Positions 1 to 10,374 are shown, counted from the stretch's first letter. The stretch is 64,000 bases of DNA from Streptomyces nigrescens (GCA_024349765.1 AP026073.1:7130001-7194000), one strand, 5' to 3'. The notes: generated from the letters alone by a model not told the origin. A program made the numbers and translations.

Positions 1-1
1 C

Positions 2-220
2 GCGGAATGGCTGGTCGGCCTGGAGGGCGACACGCTCGCCTCGCGCCGCGGCGGGGGCCCGGCCACCGTCACCGCCCGAGGCCCGCTGGCGGACCTGCTG
101 CTGTTCGTCTACGGCCGGCGGTTCGCCCCCGGTGGCTCCGGCGGCGGCGTCGAGGTCGTCGGCGATGCGGCGCTGCTCGACGCCTGGCTCGACGCCACCA
201 GCTTCTGGCTCAGGGAGTGA
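2..220 (+). CDS. C-terminal fragment, maleylpyruvate isomerase (MDMPI) family protein
   Basis: The gene enters from the left edge; only the last 72 codons are present, ending TGA at 218-220. The visible part reads through EWLVGLEGD, then GPLADLLLFVYGRR and a closing VVGDAALLDAWLDATSFW. This is the usual C-terminal signature of the mycothiol-dependent maleylpyruvate isomerase / TIGR03083 family, in which a DinB-like four-helix N-terminal domain binds metal and thiol. That catalytic domain lies outside the window, so activity cannot be judged. The family call is from pattern recognition and the substrate is unknown. Confidence 0.6.
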   Translation, partial: AEWLVGLEGDTLASRRGGGPATVTARGPLADLLLFVYGRRFAPGGSGGGVEVVGDAALLDAWLDATSFWLRE

Positions 221-290
221 GCCGGAAGCCGGGGCGGAAGGGGGCCAGGGGCCGGGGGGCGGAAGGAGGCTCAGCCCTCGGGACGTACCG

Positions 291-851
291 TTACGCACCG
301 TCCGCGTGCGCACCGTCCGCGTGCGCGGCGTCCACGTGCGCACCGTCCGTGTGCGCACCGTCCGCGTGGGCACCCTCCGTGTGCACGGCGTCCCAGGCCG
401 CCCGGGAGGCGGCGATGGCCGGGCGGTGGGCGATCGACCAGTCCGCGAGGGCCTTCACGAGGTGGGTGAGGCTGCGCCCCAGCTCCGTCAGCTCGTACTC
501 GACCTTGGGCGGAACGGTGGGGTACACGGTCCGCTTCACCAGCCCGTCGCGCTCCAGGCGCCGGACGGTGAGGGTCAGCATCCGCTGCGAGATGTTGCCG
601 GGGATGGCGCGCTGCAGCTCCTTGAACCGCTTGGTGCCGGGGGAGAGTTCGACGACCACGTAGACGGACCACTTGTCCCCGAGCCGGTCCAGTGCGTCCC
701 GGACACCGCACTCGTCCTGCGGCGTCTCACACACGATCACCGTCCCGGCCGACCCTGATTCCGACCCCGGCCCCGCTTCCGACCCCGCCCCCAGTCTCGG
801 TTCCGGTTCAGGTTCCGCCGAGGTGGTTACCCCCGTGTGCCCTACTGACAT
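291..851 (-). CDS. HxlR-family winged-helix transcriptional regulator
   Basis: Likely local repressor of the divergent oxidoreductase gene at 922. A variable N-terminus rich in Glu, Pro, Gly and Ser is followed by the HxlR core: a Cys in the VRDALDRLGDKWSVYVV stretch, SPGTKRFKEL, the recognition region ISQRMLTLTVRRLERDGLVKR and the wing VPPKVEYELTELG. I prefer ATG at 851 over the TTG at 854, because GGAGG sits 7 nt before the ATG. The C-terminal tail repeats HADGA/HTDGA/HVDAA, encoded by a 15-nt DNA repeat, and is probably not part of the fold. Divergent HxlR/NmrA pairs resemble E. coli ytfH(qorR)/ytfG(qorB). The conserved Cys could sense quinone or electrophile stress; that is inference. Confidence 0.85.
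   Translation of the reverse strand: MSVGHTGVTTSAEPEPEPRLGAGSEAGPGSESGSAGTVIVCETPQDECGVRDALDRLGDKWSVYVVVELSPGTKRFKELQRAIPGNISQRMLTLTVRRLERDGLVKRTVYPTVPPKVEYELTELGRSLTHLVKALADWSIAHRPAIAASRAAWDAVHTEGAHADGAHTDGAHVDAAHADGAHADGA
295..384. repeat. Six 15-nt tandem repeats in the 3' end of the HxlR gene
   Basis: Six imperfect copies of GCACCGTCCGCGTGC start at 295, 310, 325, 340, 355 and 370. The unit length is a multiple of three, so copy-number changes keep frame. Read on the minus strand they encode the Ala-His-Asp-Gly tail of the HxlR regulator. Confidence 0.85.
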
Positions 852-921
852 CAAAGTGCCTCCTTACGCGCCGAAGTTGCCCTCCGGATGATGGGACCAC
901 ACAGCTCAGGAGGGGGATCCC

Positions 922-1800
922 ATGATTCTGATCACCGGCGCCAACGGCGCCCTCGGCCGACTCGTCGCCGCCGAACTGGCCGGCCGGGACGACGTCGTCC
1001 TCGGCACCCGCACACCCGAATCCACCACGGATTCCACCCACGCCGCTCAGGCCGCTCAGGCCCCCCGGCCCACTCAAGCTCCCCGGCGCCGCATCGACTT
1101 CGACGACCCGGCCTCCCTCGACTTCACCGGCGTGGACACCCTGCTGCTCATCTCCGCCGGGTACGGCGAGGACGACATCGTCATCGCCCGGCACGACGCC
1201 GCGATCACGGCGGCCGAGAAGGCGGGCGTGCGGCACCTCGTCTACACCAGCCTCAGCGGCGACGGCGACCACCTGGCGTACGCGCTGGCCCACCGCTGGA
1301 CCGAACGCCGCCTCGCCCGCAGCCCGTTGGCGTGGACGGTGCTGCGCAACGGGCTCTACGCCGAGTTCCTCGCCGCCATCGCCGCTCCGGGACCCGACGG
1401 CACCATCGCGGCGCCGCTGGGCACGGGCCGGCTGGCCGCGGTGGCCCGCGCCGACCTCGCGGCGGTGGCGGCACGGGTGGCGACCGAGCCGGAGCGGCAC
1501 GCCGGGCGGGTGTACGAGCTGGTGGGCGAACGGGCTCTGGGCGGCGCCGAGTTGGCGGACGCGGTCGGCGGCTCGTACGAACCCGGCTCGCTCGGCGCGG
1601 CCCGGGAGGCGATCGCCGCGTCCGGCGGGGCGCTGCCGTACCAGGTCCCGATGCTGGTGGGCACGTACTCGGCGATCGCCGGCGGCTTCCTGGACGGCTC
1701 CGGCATCGAGGCGAACGCGCTGCGGACGCTCCTCGGCCGCGCGCCCCGCCCCGCCCTGGACGCCTACCGGACCGCGGTCGCCGCGCCGTCCGCGGCCTAG
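922..1800 (+). CDS. NAD(P)H-binding NmrA/QorB-like oxidoreductase
   Basis: A 292-residue atypical short-chain dehydrogenase. It starts directly with the dinucleotide motif MILITGANGALG (GxxGxxG). Further along are a short acidic/aromatic stretch for the second Rossmann strand, GVRHLVYTSLSG near residue 105 and LAWTVLRNGLYAEF near residue 140, all typical of the NmrA/QorB (quinone oxidoreductase 2) group. A strong RBS (AGGAGGGG) precedes ATG 922. It is divergent from the HxlR gene with about 70 bp between them, which points to HxlR-controlled NAD(P)H-dependent quinone or carbonyl reduction, though an NADP-sensing role without catalysis is also known in this family. Its TAG overlaps the convergent methyltransferase stop by a few bases. 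Confidence 0.82.
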   Translation: MILITGANGALGRLVAAELAGRDDVVLGTRTPESTTDSTHAAQAAQAPRPTQAPRRRIDFDDPASLDFTGVDTLLLISAGYGEDDIVIARHDAAITAAEKAGVRHLVYTSLSGDGDHLAYALAHRWTERRLARSPLAWTVLRNGLYAEFLAAIAAPGPDGTIAAPLGTGRLAAVARADLAAVAARVATEPERHAGRVYELVGERALGGAELADAVGGSYEPGSLGAAREAIAASGGALPYQVPMLVGTYSAIAGGFLDGSGIEANALRTLLGRAPRPALDAYRTAVAAPSAA

Positions 1801-2882
1801 TCCGGCACCGCCTCGCCGGTGGCCTCGGCCTCGATGAGGGAGGACATGGCGCGGGTCGGGACGATGCGGTGGAGGCGGAAGCCGGAGCGGGTGAGGAGGT
1901 CCTCGAACTCCGCGGCGGTGCGTTCGCGGCCCCGGACGACCATGAGCATGACGATGTCGAGGGCGAGGGCCGGGTGCGGGGAGCCGTCGGCGGGCAGGAC
2001 CGCGTCGACGACGAGCAGCCGCGTGCCGGGCGTCACGGCCCGCCGGATGGTGCGCAGGATGCGCAGGCAATCCGCGTCGGGCCAGTCGTGCAGGATGTTC
2101 TTGAGCAGGTAGAGGTCCCCGCCCTTCGGTACGGCGGTGAAGAAGTCGCCGCCTTCCGTGCGCCAGCGGCCGTCGAGCTCCGGGGTGTCGAGCAGATGGT
2201 CGGCGACGGTCTCGGGCCGGTCGAAGAGGACGCCCCGCAGGCCCGGGGAGCGGGTGAGGGCCTCGCGGAGCAGGCCGCCCCGGCCGCCGCCTATGTCCAC
2301 GACCGTGCCGCTGTCGGGGAAGGCGTAGGCGCCGGCGATGTCCTCGTCCGCCTGGCCGGTGCGCGAGGTCATCGCGGCGTCGAAGAGACGGCTCTTGTCG
2401 GGTGTGGCGGACAGGTGCGCGAAGAAGGGGACGCCGTAGGCGGTTTCGAAGCCGGGTTCCCCGGTTCTCAGGGTGTCGGGGATGTTCTCGGCGGACCGGC
2501 GGAACATCTCGTCGGTGAACAGCAGGGCGGTGGCGCGCTGGGAGCCGGGCACATCGGCGCGCAGGCCCGCCCCGCTCTCCGTCAGGGCGAACGCCCCGTC
2601 CTCCTCGTGGAACAGCCCCCGGGTGGCGAGCATCCGCAGGATCCGGCGCAGGGGTACGGCCTGCGTGCCCGAGCGCTCGGCCAGGTCCTCGGCGGTGCGC
2701 GGGCCGTCGGCCAGGAGGTCCGCGATGCCGTGCACGATGACGGCGCGCACGGCATCGGCGTATATGTGGCCGTACATCAGGTCCTGCAGCGGCGAGAAAC
2801 GGGCGCCGGCGGCGGGGGCGTCCGGGCGGAGGTCAGGGGTGGTGGCCAAGGGTTCGCTCCTGTCGTCGTGACGTGTCGACAT
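1797..2882 (-). CDS. SAM-dependent O-methyltransferase (hydroxyindole/polyketide OMT type)
   Basis: A 361-residue small-molecule O-methyltransferase. The first 110 residues form the winged-helix dimerisation domain (GIADLLADGPRTAEDLAERSG). A class I SAM-binding fold follows: glycine-rich VVDIGGGRGGLLREAL near 190, LFDRPE as the acidic end of strand 2, GGDFFTAVP, then LLKNILHDWPDADCLRILR with the His of HDWPD as predicted general base. This matches enzymes such as DnrK and acetylserotonin OMTs. The acceptor cannot be named: no secondary-metabolite genes adjoin it. A -10-like GATAAT ends 7 nt before ATG 2882, so the message may be leaderless; the GGAGG 1 nt from the start is too close to act normally. 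Confidence 0.85.
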   Translation of the reverse strand: MSTRHDDRSEPLATTPDLRPDAPAAGARFSPLQDLMYGHIYADAVRAVIVHGIADLLADGPRTAEDLAERSGTQAVPLRRILRMLATRGLFHEEDGAFALTESGAGLRADVPGSQRATALLFTDEMFRRSAENIPDTLRTGEPGFETAYGVPFFAHLSATPDKSRLFDAAMTSRTGQADEDIAGAYAFPDSGTVVDIGGGRGGLLREALTRSPGLRGVLFDRPETVADHLLDTPELDGRWRTEGGDFFTAVPKGGDLYLLKNILHDWPDADCLRILRTIRRAVTPGTRLLVVDAVLPADGSPHPALALDIVMLMVVRGRERTAAEFEDLLTRSGFRLHRIVPTRAMSSLIEAEATGEAVPD

Positions 2883-2957
2883 GCCTCCATTATCGAGTAT
2901 TTGCCCAGGTCACGGATGGTTTTGGGGACTTCGGGGACCCGCCGGCGACCAGCGGGG

Positions 2958-2986
2958 GCCGGGCAGCGGGCGGCCCGCTGCCCGGC
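2958..2986 (-). terminator. Hairpin terminator after the UvrA-like gene
   Basis: A perfect 13-bp stem, GCCGGGCAGCGGG paired with CCCGCTGCCCGGC around a CGG loop, lies just past the UvrA-like stop codon. There is no long U tract, which is common for terminators in high-GC genomes. Confidence 0.6.
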
Positions 2987-2991
2987 CTTCC

Positions 2992-5379
<2,388 letters not shown>

Positions 5380-5526
5380 CGGTGTCTCCCTCTGCTGGAA
5401 CTGCCATGGTGCCCGCCGGGTCGCGGGAAGGCGCCTCGTCGTGCAGTTCACGCTACGGGCGGGCGGCAGGCCGTGCTTCTTCGTTCCTGACCGGTGTGCG
5501 AGCCCTCGCCCCCGCACGTACCACTT

Positions 5527-5556
5527 TTGCTAGCGCTTGCTTGCAATAGTTAGCAC
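5527..5556 (+). promoter_or_regulatory. Possible operator/promoter before the XRE regulator
   Basis: A locally AT-rich stretch 20-50 bp upstream of ATG 5576 contains inverted TGCTA (5528-5532) and TAGCA (5551-5555) arms and two overlapping GCTTGC-like elements. It could be an autoregulatory site of the helix-turn-helix protein. This is position-based inference only. Confidence 0.3.
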
Positions 5557-5575
5557 GGCGAGGCACCATCGAGGC

Positions 5576-6019
5576 ATGGCATCACTCAACGTCGGCAATC
5601 TCGGCGAGTTCCTGCGGGAGCAGCGGCGCACCGCGCAGCTGAGCCTGCGGCAGCTCGCGGATGCCGCCGGGGTGTCCAATCCGTACCTCAGCCAGATCGA
5701 GCGCGGCCTGCGCAAGCCCAGTGCGGAGATCCTCCAGCAGCTGGCCAAGGCGCTGCGGATATCCGCCGAGACGCTGTACGTCCAGGCCGGAATTCTGGAT
5801 GAGCGACGCGGTCTGGACGGGGTCGAGGTGCAGACCGCGATACTCACCGACCCGGCGCTGAACGAGAGACAGAAGCAGGTCCTGCTGCAGATCTACGAGT
5901 CCTTCCGCAAGGAGAACGGACTGGTCAGCCGCGAGGACCGGGCAGCGGGCGGCCATGCGGACGGACGCGAGGCGGACGCCCATGAGACCGAGGCCGACGA
6001 CGGCCCGCACGCCACCTGA
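5576..6019 (+). CDS. XRE-family helix-turn-helix regulator (Rv0474-like)
   Basis: A 147-residue DNA-binding protein. The N-terminal Cro/CI HTH spans residues 8-65 (FLREQRRTAQLSLRQLADAAGVSNPYLSQIERGLRKPS), followed by ISAETLYVQAGIL and a second helical region ALNERQKQVLLQIYESFRKEN. The tail is acidic and His-rich. ATG 5576 is chosen because the HTH family starts here; a frame to 5537 would run into the promoter region. It lies 31 bp upstream of the HbhA-like gene and probably shares its transcript. In mycobacteria Rv0474 precedes hbhA in the same way, so it is the likely regulator of this operon. Confidence 0.85.
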   Translation: MASLNVGNLGEFLREQRRTAQLSLRQLADAAGVSNPYLSQIERGLRKPSAEILQQLAKALRISAETLYVQAGILDERRGLDGVEVQTAILTDPALNERQKQVLLQIYESFRKENGLVSREDRAAGGHADGREADAHETEADDGPHAT

Positions 6020-6050
6020 GCAACCGATTCGTTCCAGGAGGAACCACGTC

Positions 6051-6704
6051 ATGGCCATCAACACCGATGAGCTCCGCAAGGTCCTGACCGACGCAACCCC
6101 GCTCTACGCCGTGGCCGGCACCATCGATCTGGCCGCCGAGAAGCTCGGCGAGGTGCCGCAGCTGGTGGAGCGGCTCCGGGCCGAGGCTCCCAAGCGCTTC
6201 GATTCCGTCCGCAGCACCGATCCCAAGGAGGTCCAGGCGCTGGTCACCAAGCAGGCCAAGGACGCCCAGGAGAAGCTGGCCGATCTGCTGGAGTCGCTCG
6301 ACGGCGACTTCAAGAAGTTCCGCGACCAGGCGCAGGAGCTGGCGCTGCAGGGCGTCGGCCGGGTCGCCGAGACCGCGGTGAAGGCCCGGGAGGGCTACGA
6401 GGAGCTGGCCGAGCGCGGCCGGGGCGCGGTGGCGACCTGGCGCGGTGAGGTGGCCAACCGCACCGAGGACGTCGCGGTGGCGATCGAGCCGGAGCCGGCC
6501 CCCGCCAAGCCCGCCGCCAAGAGCGGCACCGCGAAGACCGGCACGGCCAACGGCTCCAAGACGCAGAGCAGGACCGCCTCGTCGGCCAAGGCCACCACGT
6601 CGCCCCAGGCCAAGCCGGCCGCGGCGAAGAAGCCGGTCGCGCAGCGCAAGCCTTCGCCGGCGCCGGCGCCGGCGAAGAAGAGCACCCCGCCGTCCGCGAA
6701 GTGA
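6051..6704 (+). CDS. HbhA-like coiled-coil protein with Lys/Ala/Pro tail
   Basis: A 217-residue protein with the HbhA plan. An N-terminal hydrophobic segment (LTDATPLYAVAGTIDLAAEKL) leads into a helical, charged, coiled-coil-like body (about 35-150; EVQALVTKQAKDAQEKLADLLESL), then a basic tail rich in Lys, Ala, Pro and Ser from about 155 (KKPVAQRKP, APAKKSTPP). No signal peptide is seen. Mycobacterial HbhA binds sulfated glycans through its Lys tail and is also linked to lipid inclusions and cell-end growth; in a saprophyte the tail more plausibly binds polyanions or envelope components. Start ATG 6051 has AGGAGG 8 nt upstream. Confidence 0.75.
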   Translation: MAINTDELRKVLTDATPLYAVAGTIDLAAEKLGEVPQLVERLRAEAPKRFDSVRSTDPKEVQALVTKQAKDAQEKLADLLESLDGDFKKFRDQAQELALQGVGRVAETAVKAREGYEELAERGRGAVATWRGEVANRTEDVAVAIEPEPAPAKPAAKSGTAKTGTANGSKTQSRTASSAKATTSPQAKPAAAKKPVAQRKPSPAPAPAKKSTPPSAK

Positions 6705-6746
6705 GCGCACGGCCGCGCACCGCGCACTGAGGCGCGGATCACGGCC

Positions 6747-6776
6747 GGGCCGGGCACACCCTGGCGTGCCCGGCCC
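6747..6776 (+). terminator. Hairpin after the HbhA-like gene
   Basis: An 11-bp stem, GGGCCGGGCAC with GTGCCCGGCCC, and an 8-nt loop lie about 40 nt past the HbhA-like stop. It probably separates, fully or partly, the regulator/hbhA transcript from the DUF2516 gene. Confidence 0.65.
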
Positions 6777-6895
6777 GTTGTGCGGGTACGGTGGGGCCGC
6801 ACGGGCGGCAGCCGGCGGCCCCCCGGCCCTCGATGGCCGGGCAGTCGGACCACACTGCACCAGACCACACGGCAGGCGAACGGGCGGAGGACGGC

Positions 6896-7240
6896 GTGCT
6901 GATCTACGGGTTCCAGTCGATTCTGAGCTGGGCGCAGCTCGCCCTGGGCATTTATGCCGCCGTGATGCTGATCGACGCCGCGGTGCGCCGCGAGGACGCC
7001 TACCGCGCGGCGAGCAAGCAGACCAAGGGCATGTGGCTGATCTTCCTGGCCATCGCCACGGCCCTGCTGTTCATCCTGCCGGTGATGTCGTTCCTGCCGA
7101 TCATCGGCGTGATCGCGGTGATCGTCTACACCGTCGACGTCCGGCCGGCGCTGCGTGCGGTCTCCGGCGGTGGCCGCGGTCCGCGGCGCGGCGGTTCCAG
7201 CTCGGACGGGCCCTACGGGCCGTTCAACGGCGGGCGCTGA
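6896..7240 (+). CDS. DUF2516 family membrane protein (Rv0476-like)
   Basis: A 114-residue membrane protein with about three hydrophobic segments: ILSWAQLALGIYAAVMLIDAAV, MWLIFLAIATALLFILPVMSF and LPIIGVIAVIVYTVDV. A glycine/arginine-rich cytosolic tail ends GPYGPFNGGR. GTG 6896 is chosen for GGAGG 5 nt upstream; an in-frame extension to 6791 covers non-conserved sequence. It matches DUF2516, whose mycobacterial member Rv0476 sits directly after hbhA, so regulator, HbhA-like protein and this protein form a conserved actinobacterial trio. Function unknown; a membrane partner of the HbhA-like protein is a reasonable guess. Confidence 0.75.
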   Translation: MLIYGFQSILSWAQLALGIYAAVMLIDAAVRREDAYRAASKQTKGMWLIFLAIATALLFILPVMSFLPIIGVIAVIVYTVDVRPALRAVSGGGRGPRRGGSSSDGPYGPFNGGR

Positions 7241-7304
7241 GCCCCCCGCTGAGCCCTCCGGGGCCCTCGGAATCCTTCGTTCGGCAAGCCCCCTGCCGCG
7301 CCGC

Positions 7305-8681
7305 TCAGCGGCGGTCCAGCAGCAGCACGGCCACGTCGTCGGTCAGCTCGCCGCCGTTGAGGTCGCGTACCTCCCGGACGGCCGCGTCCAGCAGGGCGTC
7401 GCCCCGCAGCCCGGACTCCATCTGCCGGCCGACGAGCTCCGCCATGCCCTCCTGGCCGAGCCGCTGGTTGCCCTCGCCGATCCGGCCCTCGATCAGGCCG
7501 TCGGTGTACATCATCAGGCTCCAGGAGCCGCCCAGCTCGACCTGGCGGCGCGGCCAGCGGGCCTCCGGCAGCAGGCCGAGCGCCGGGCCGCCGCATTCGT
7601 ACGGCAGCAGCTGCGGGCGCTCACCGGCCCGGGCCAGCAGCGGCGCGGGGTGGCCGGCCAGGCACAGTCCGGCGCGGCGGCCGTCCGCGGAGATGTCGAC
7701 GGTGCACAGCGTCGCGAAGATCTCGTCGTCCGCGCGCTCGTGCTCCAGCACCTTCTGGAGGGTGGCGAGCAGCTCGTCGCCGCACAGTCCGGCGAAGGTC
7801 AGCGCGCGCCAGGCGATCCGCAGCTCGACGCCGAGGGCGGCCTCGTCCGGGCCGTGGCCGCAGACGTCGCCGATCATGGCGTGCACGGTGCCGTCGGCGG
7901 TGCGCACGGTGTCGTAGAAGTCGCCGCCGAGCAGCGCGCGGCTGCGGCCGGGGCGGTAGCAGGCGGCGAACCGCAGGTCGGAGCCGTCCAGCAGCGGGGT
8001 GGGCAGCAGTCCGCGCTCCAGCCGGGCGTTCTCCTGGGCGAGCATCCGCGACTCGGTGAGCTGGCGCTGGGCGAGGTCGGCGCGTTTGCGTTCGACGGCG
8101 TAGCGCACGGCGCGGCTGAGGACCGCGCCGTCGAGTTCGTCGCGGAAGAGGTAGTCCTGGGCGCCGACGCGCACGGCGTCGGCGGCACGCTCGGCGTCCG
8201 TCTCGTAGGTGAGGACGAGGACGGCGTGCGAGGGGGCCAGCCGCAGGACGTCGTGCAGCATGCCCAAGGCATCGCCAGGGTCGCTGCCGGGGGCGGTGCC
8301 GCGCTCGCCCGCGGCGCGGTCGGCCGGTTCGGCCGGCGGCAGGTCGAGCAGGATGCAGTGCACGTCGTCGGTGAGCAGCCGCTCGGCCTCGGTGAGGTTG
8401 CGGGCGGTGCGCAGCCGTACCTTGCGGCCGGCCCAGTCCCACATGTCGGGGACGTGGCTGTTGGGGTCCTCGCCGATGAGGAGCAGGGTCAGGCCCTGGC
8501 TGACCGGGCCGTGATCGGCCGAAAGTCGCTGTTCGATTTCCGGGGCGTCCGTGCCCCGGTCCGTCGCGTCCCCCGCGCCCGGCGCGTCGGCGACCCGCGC
8601 GGTCCGCGCGCAGGCGTCGTCCACCGGTCCTGCCTGGTGCGGCAGCACGACCGTCCGCTGGTGCGGTACGGGTACGGGCAT
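7305..8681 (-). CDS. SpoIIE-type PP2C phosphatase with receiver-like N-terminus
   Basis: A 458-residue signalling protein. Residues ~60-190 resemble a response-regulator receiver: LTLLLIGEDP, phospho-acceptor-like HCILLDLP, SHAVLVLTYE and GAQDYLFRDEL, where the usual Lys-Pro is not obvious. A coiled linker (AVERKRADLAQRQL) follows. The PP2C/SpoIIE domain has GGDFYDTVRTADG, AMIGDVCGHGPDEAA and C-terminal ELTDDVAVLLL, which carry the metal-binding aspartates. Such proteins dephosphorylate anti-anti-sigma factors (RsbU/RsbP type). Start ATG 8681 has GGAGGGAAGG upstream; longer frames to 8978 lack an RBS. No anti-sigma partner is adjacent. Confidence 0.85.
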   Translation of the reverse strand: MPVPVPHQRTVVLPHQAGPVDDACARTARVADAPGAGDATDRGTDAPEIEQRLSADHGPVSQGLTLLLIGEDPNSHVPDMWDWAGRKVRLRTARNLTEAERLLTDDVHCILLDLPPAEPADRAAGERGTAPGSDPGDALGMLHDVLRLAPSHAVLVLTYETDAERAADAVRVGAQDYLFRDELDGAVLSRAVRYAVERKRADLAQRQLTESRMLAQENARLERGLLPTPLLDGSDLRFAACYRPGRSRALLGGDFYDTVRTADGTVHAMIGDVCGHGPDEAALGVELRIAWRALTFAGLCGDELLATLQKVLEHERADDEIFATLCTVDISADGRRAGLCLAGHPAPLLARAGERPQLLPYECGGPALGLLPEARWPRRQVELGGSWSLMMYTDGLIEGRIGEGNQRLGQEGMAELVGRQMESGLRGDALLDAAVREVRDLNGGELTDDVAVLLLDRR

Positions 8682-8974
8682 CGGTCTGCTTCCTTCCCTC
8701 CCCCCGAGGGGCGCATGGGCGCCGACCGGCGCACCACGGTGCCCGGCTCCGCTCCGCTCGTCGGTCTGTCGAACGGGCACGCACCGGGCACTGACAGGCG
8801 ACCATAGCGCCAGAACCAAGCGGTATGGAATGGCCGTCGGCAATCGGCCATCGTCATATGCCGCGGCCGATAAGGCATTTGACCTGGGCCGGGGGGAATA
8901 CGGAATGACGAATATCACCCCGCTTGAGTGCATTCGGCGACAAGCCGGCAACTCTCGGAGAGGAAACAATCCGG

Positions 8975-10210
8975 TCATTTATCGCGGACGTGATCCGCGT
9001 CATGGTGCCGCGGGTCACCGTCCGGCCGGACCACTCCGAGGATCGGCATCGAGCCGGCCCCGGTGATCGTCACCTGCCGGCCGGGCCGCGGGGCGTGCAC
9101 GATCGCGCCGTCACCGAGATACATCCCGACATGGCTGGCATCGGAGAAATAAATGATCAGATCGCCCGGCCGCATGTCCTGCAGGGCGACGTGCGGCAGC
9201 TGCCGCCACTGCTCCTGCGAGGTCCGCGGAATGGTCCGCCCGGCGTGCTGCCAGGAGCGCAGGGTGAGCCCGGAGCAGTCGAAGGTGTCCGGACCCTCGG
9301 CACCCCACACGTAATCCTTGCCGAGCTGTGCGGTGGCGTAGGAAATCGCCTTGCGGCCGGCCGCCGACGCCTTATTGCTGATCTCGTCCAGTACGCCCGA
9401 GTCGAGCCACTTCTGCTGCTCCCGGAAGGCCGCTTCGTCCTCCAGCTTCTGCAGCCGGGCCTTTTCCTTCGCGGCCAGCCGGGATTCCAGCTCCTTTGCC
9501 GCGTCGATCTTTTTCTCGATGTCCTTGCGGGCGCTTTCCTTCTTCTTGCGGTTCGCCTCCAGCTGTTCCCAGCGGTCGGTCGCGGCGTCGGAATAGTTCT
9601 GCAAATCACCCTGGAGACGGGAGAGTTGACTGATCACGCGTTTGGCGGCCAGCTGACCCTTGCGGGCCAGGGTGGCGTTGTCGAGGAAGGCCTCCGGATC
9701 GGCGTTGAGCATCAGCTTCGCCTCGGCCGGCAACCCGCCGCCGCGGTACTGCGCGCTGGCCAGGGCGCCCGCCTGCCGCTTGAGGGCGGCCAGGTCGTGC
9801 TGGGTGCGGTCGATGGTGCGGGCCAGCTTGACGATCTCCTTCTGCTGGCGTTCGACCTGCTCCTTGGCCGCGTTGTAGGCGTCGGTGGCCTGCTCGGCCT
9901 TGCGGTAGAGGGCGTCGATCTTCTTGCGCACGTCGTCGAGGTGGCGGGCGCCGGCGTCCGCGTCGCCCGAGGCCTTCCCGGAGCCCGCGGGCGGGTCCTT
10001 CGGGTCGTCGGCGTACGCGGTGGACGCCGTGGCGCCCAGCAGGCCCGTGGCGCACAGGACGACGGCGGTGCACACCGCCAGCCGGCGGCCCGTGACGGCC
10101 GGTCCACCCGTTACGCCCGTTACACCCTGTACACCCCGTACACCCCGTACACCCCGAACGCCCTGTCGTGCCCCCTGGCTCCCCACCAGCCACCTCCGGT
10201 CGTTCCGCAC
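8975..10210 (-). CDS. Secreted NlpC/P60 peptidoglycan endopeptidase
   Basis: Up to 411 residues. A long basic n-region is followed by a signal peptide (RRLAVCTAVVLCATGLLGA, cleavage near ASTAYA-DD). A long coiled-coil stalk covers about 85-265, and the C40 cysteine peptidase domain about 285-400, with Cys312 in FDCSGL, His360 in SHVGMYLG and His372 in IVHAPR. It probably cleaves stem-peptide D-Glu to diamino-acid bonds, as RipA/RpfA-associated hydrolases do. GTG 10210 gives the longest frame, but GTG 10186 has GGAGG 6 nt upstream and may be the true start. The first ~35 residues include GVRGVRGVRGVQG encoded by 9-nt repeats. Convergent or divergent neighbours are unrelated. Confidence 0.85.
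   Translation of the reverse strand: MRNDRRWLVGSQGARQGVRGVRGVRGVQGVTGVTGGPAVTGRRLAVCTAVVLCATGLLGATASTAYADDPKDPPAGSGKASGDADAGARHLDDVRKKIDALYRKAEQATDAYNAAKEQVERQQKEIVKLARTIDRTQHDLAALKRQAGALASAQYRGGGLPAEAKLMLNADPEAFLDNATLARKGQLAAKRVISQLSRLQGDLQNYSDAATDRWEQLEANRKKKESARKDIEKKIDAAKELESRLAAKEKARLQKLEDEAAFREQQKWLDSGVLDEISNKASAAGRKAISYATAQLGKDYVWGAEGPDTFDCSGLTLRSWQHAGRTIPRTSQEQWRQLPHVALQDMRPGDLIIYFSDASHVGMYLGDGAIVHAPRPGRQVTITGAGSMPILGVVRPDGDPRHHDADHVRDK
10108..10161. repeat. Six 9-nt repeats in the 5' end of the NlpC/P60 gene
   Basis: Six near-identical 9-mers of the CCCGTACAC type run without gaps. On the minus strand they encode Gly-Val-Arg/Thr/Gln tripeptides before the signal sequence core, so length changes would alter only the signal-peptide n-region. 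Confidence 0.8.
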
Positions 10211-10330
10211 CGATTCGCGTCAACTCTCCGGCGCGGATGCTGCCATACCGGCCGGTAATTCAACAGAGCGACGGGCCCTTTAGTACGGGTGGGCGAGCAC
10301 TTCTTTCCACGCACCCAGCCGATGGCCGAG

Positions 10331-10374
10331 GTTCACCCTGCGTTCACTCCCCTCCATCGGCGGCTTCACTTGAT
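10331..10374 (+). promoter_or_regulatory. PHO box (PhoP-binding direct repeats) upstream of pstS
   Basis: Two adjacent 11-nt units, GTTCACCCTGC (10331-10341) and GTTCACTCCCC (10342-10352), match the Streptomyces PHO box with its conserved GTTCACC. A third CTTCACTTGAT (10364-10374) is exactly two units further on, in phase. This is the expected binding array for phosphorylated PhoP and predicts induction of pstSCAB under phosphate limitation. It lies 160-200 bp before the pstS start. The rest of the 10211-10531 intergenic stretch holds the divergent NlpC/P60 promoter and a 12-bp palindrome TACCGGCCGGTA (10247-10258) of unknown role. Confidence 0.85.

Noticed and set aside
295-384. Possible CRISPR array
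   Set aside because: 15-nt contiguous units without spacers, inside a coding region.
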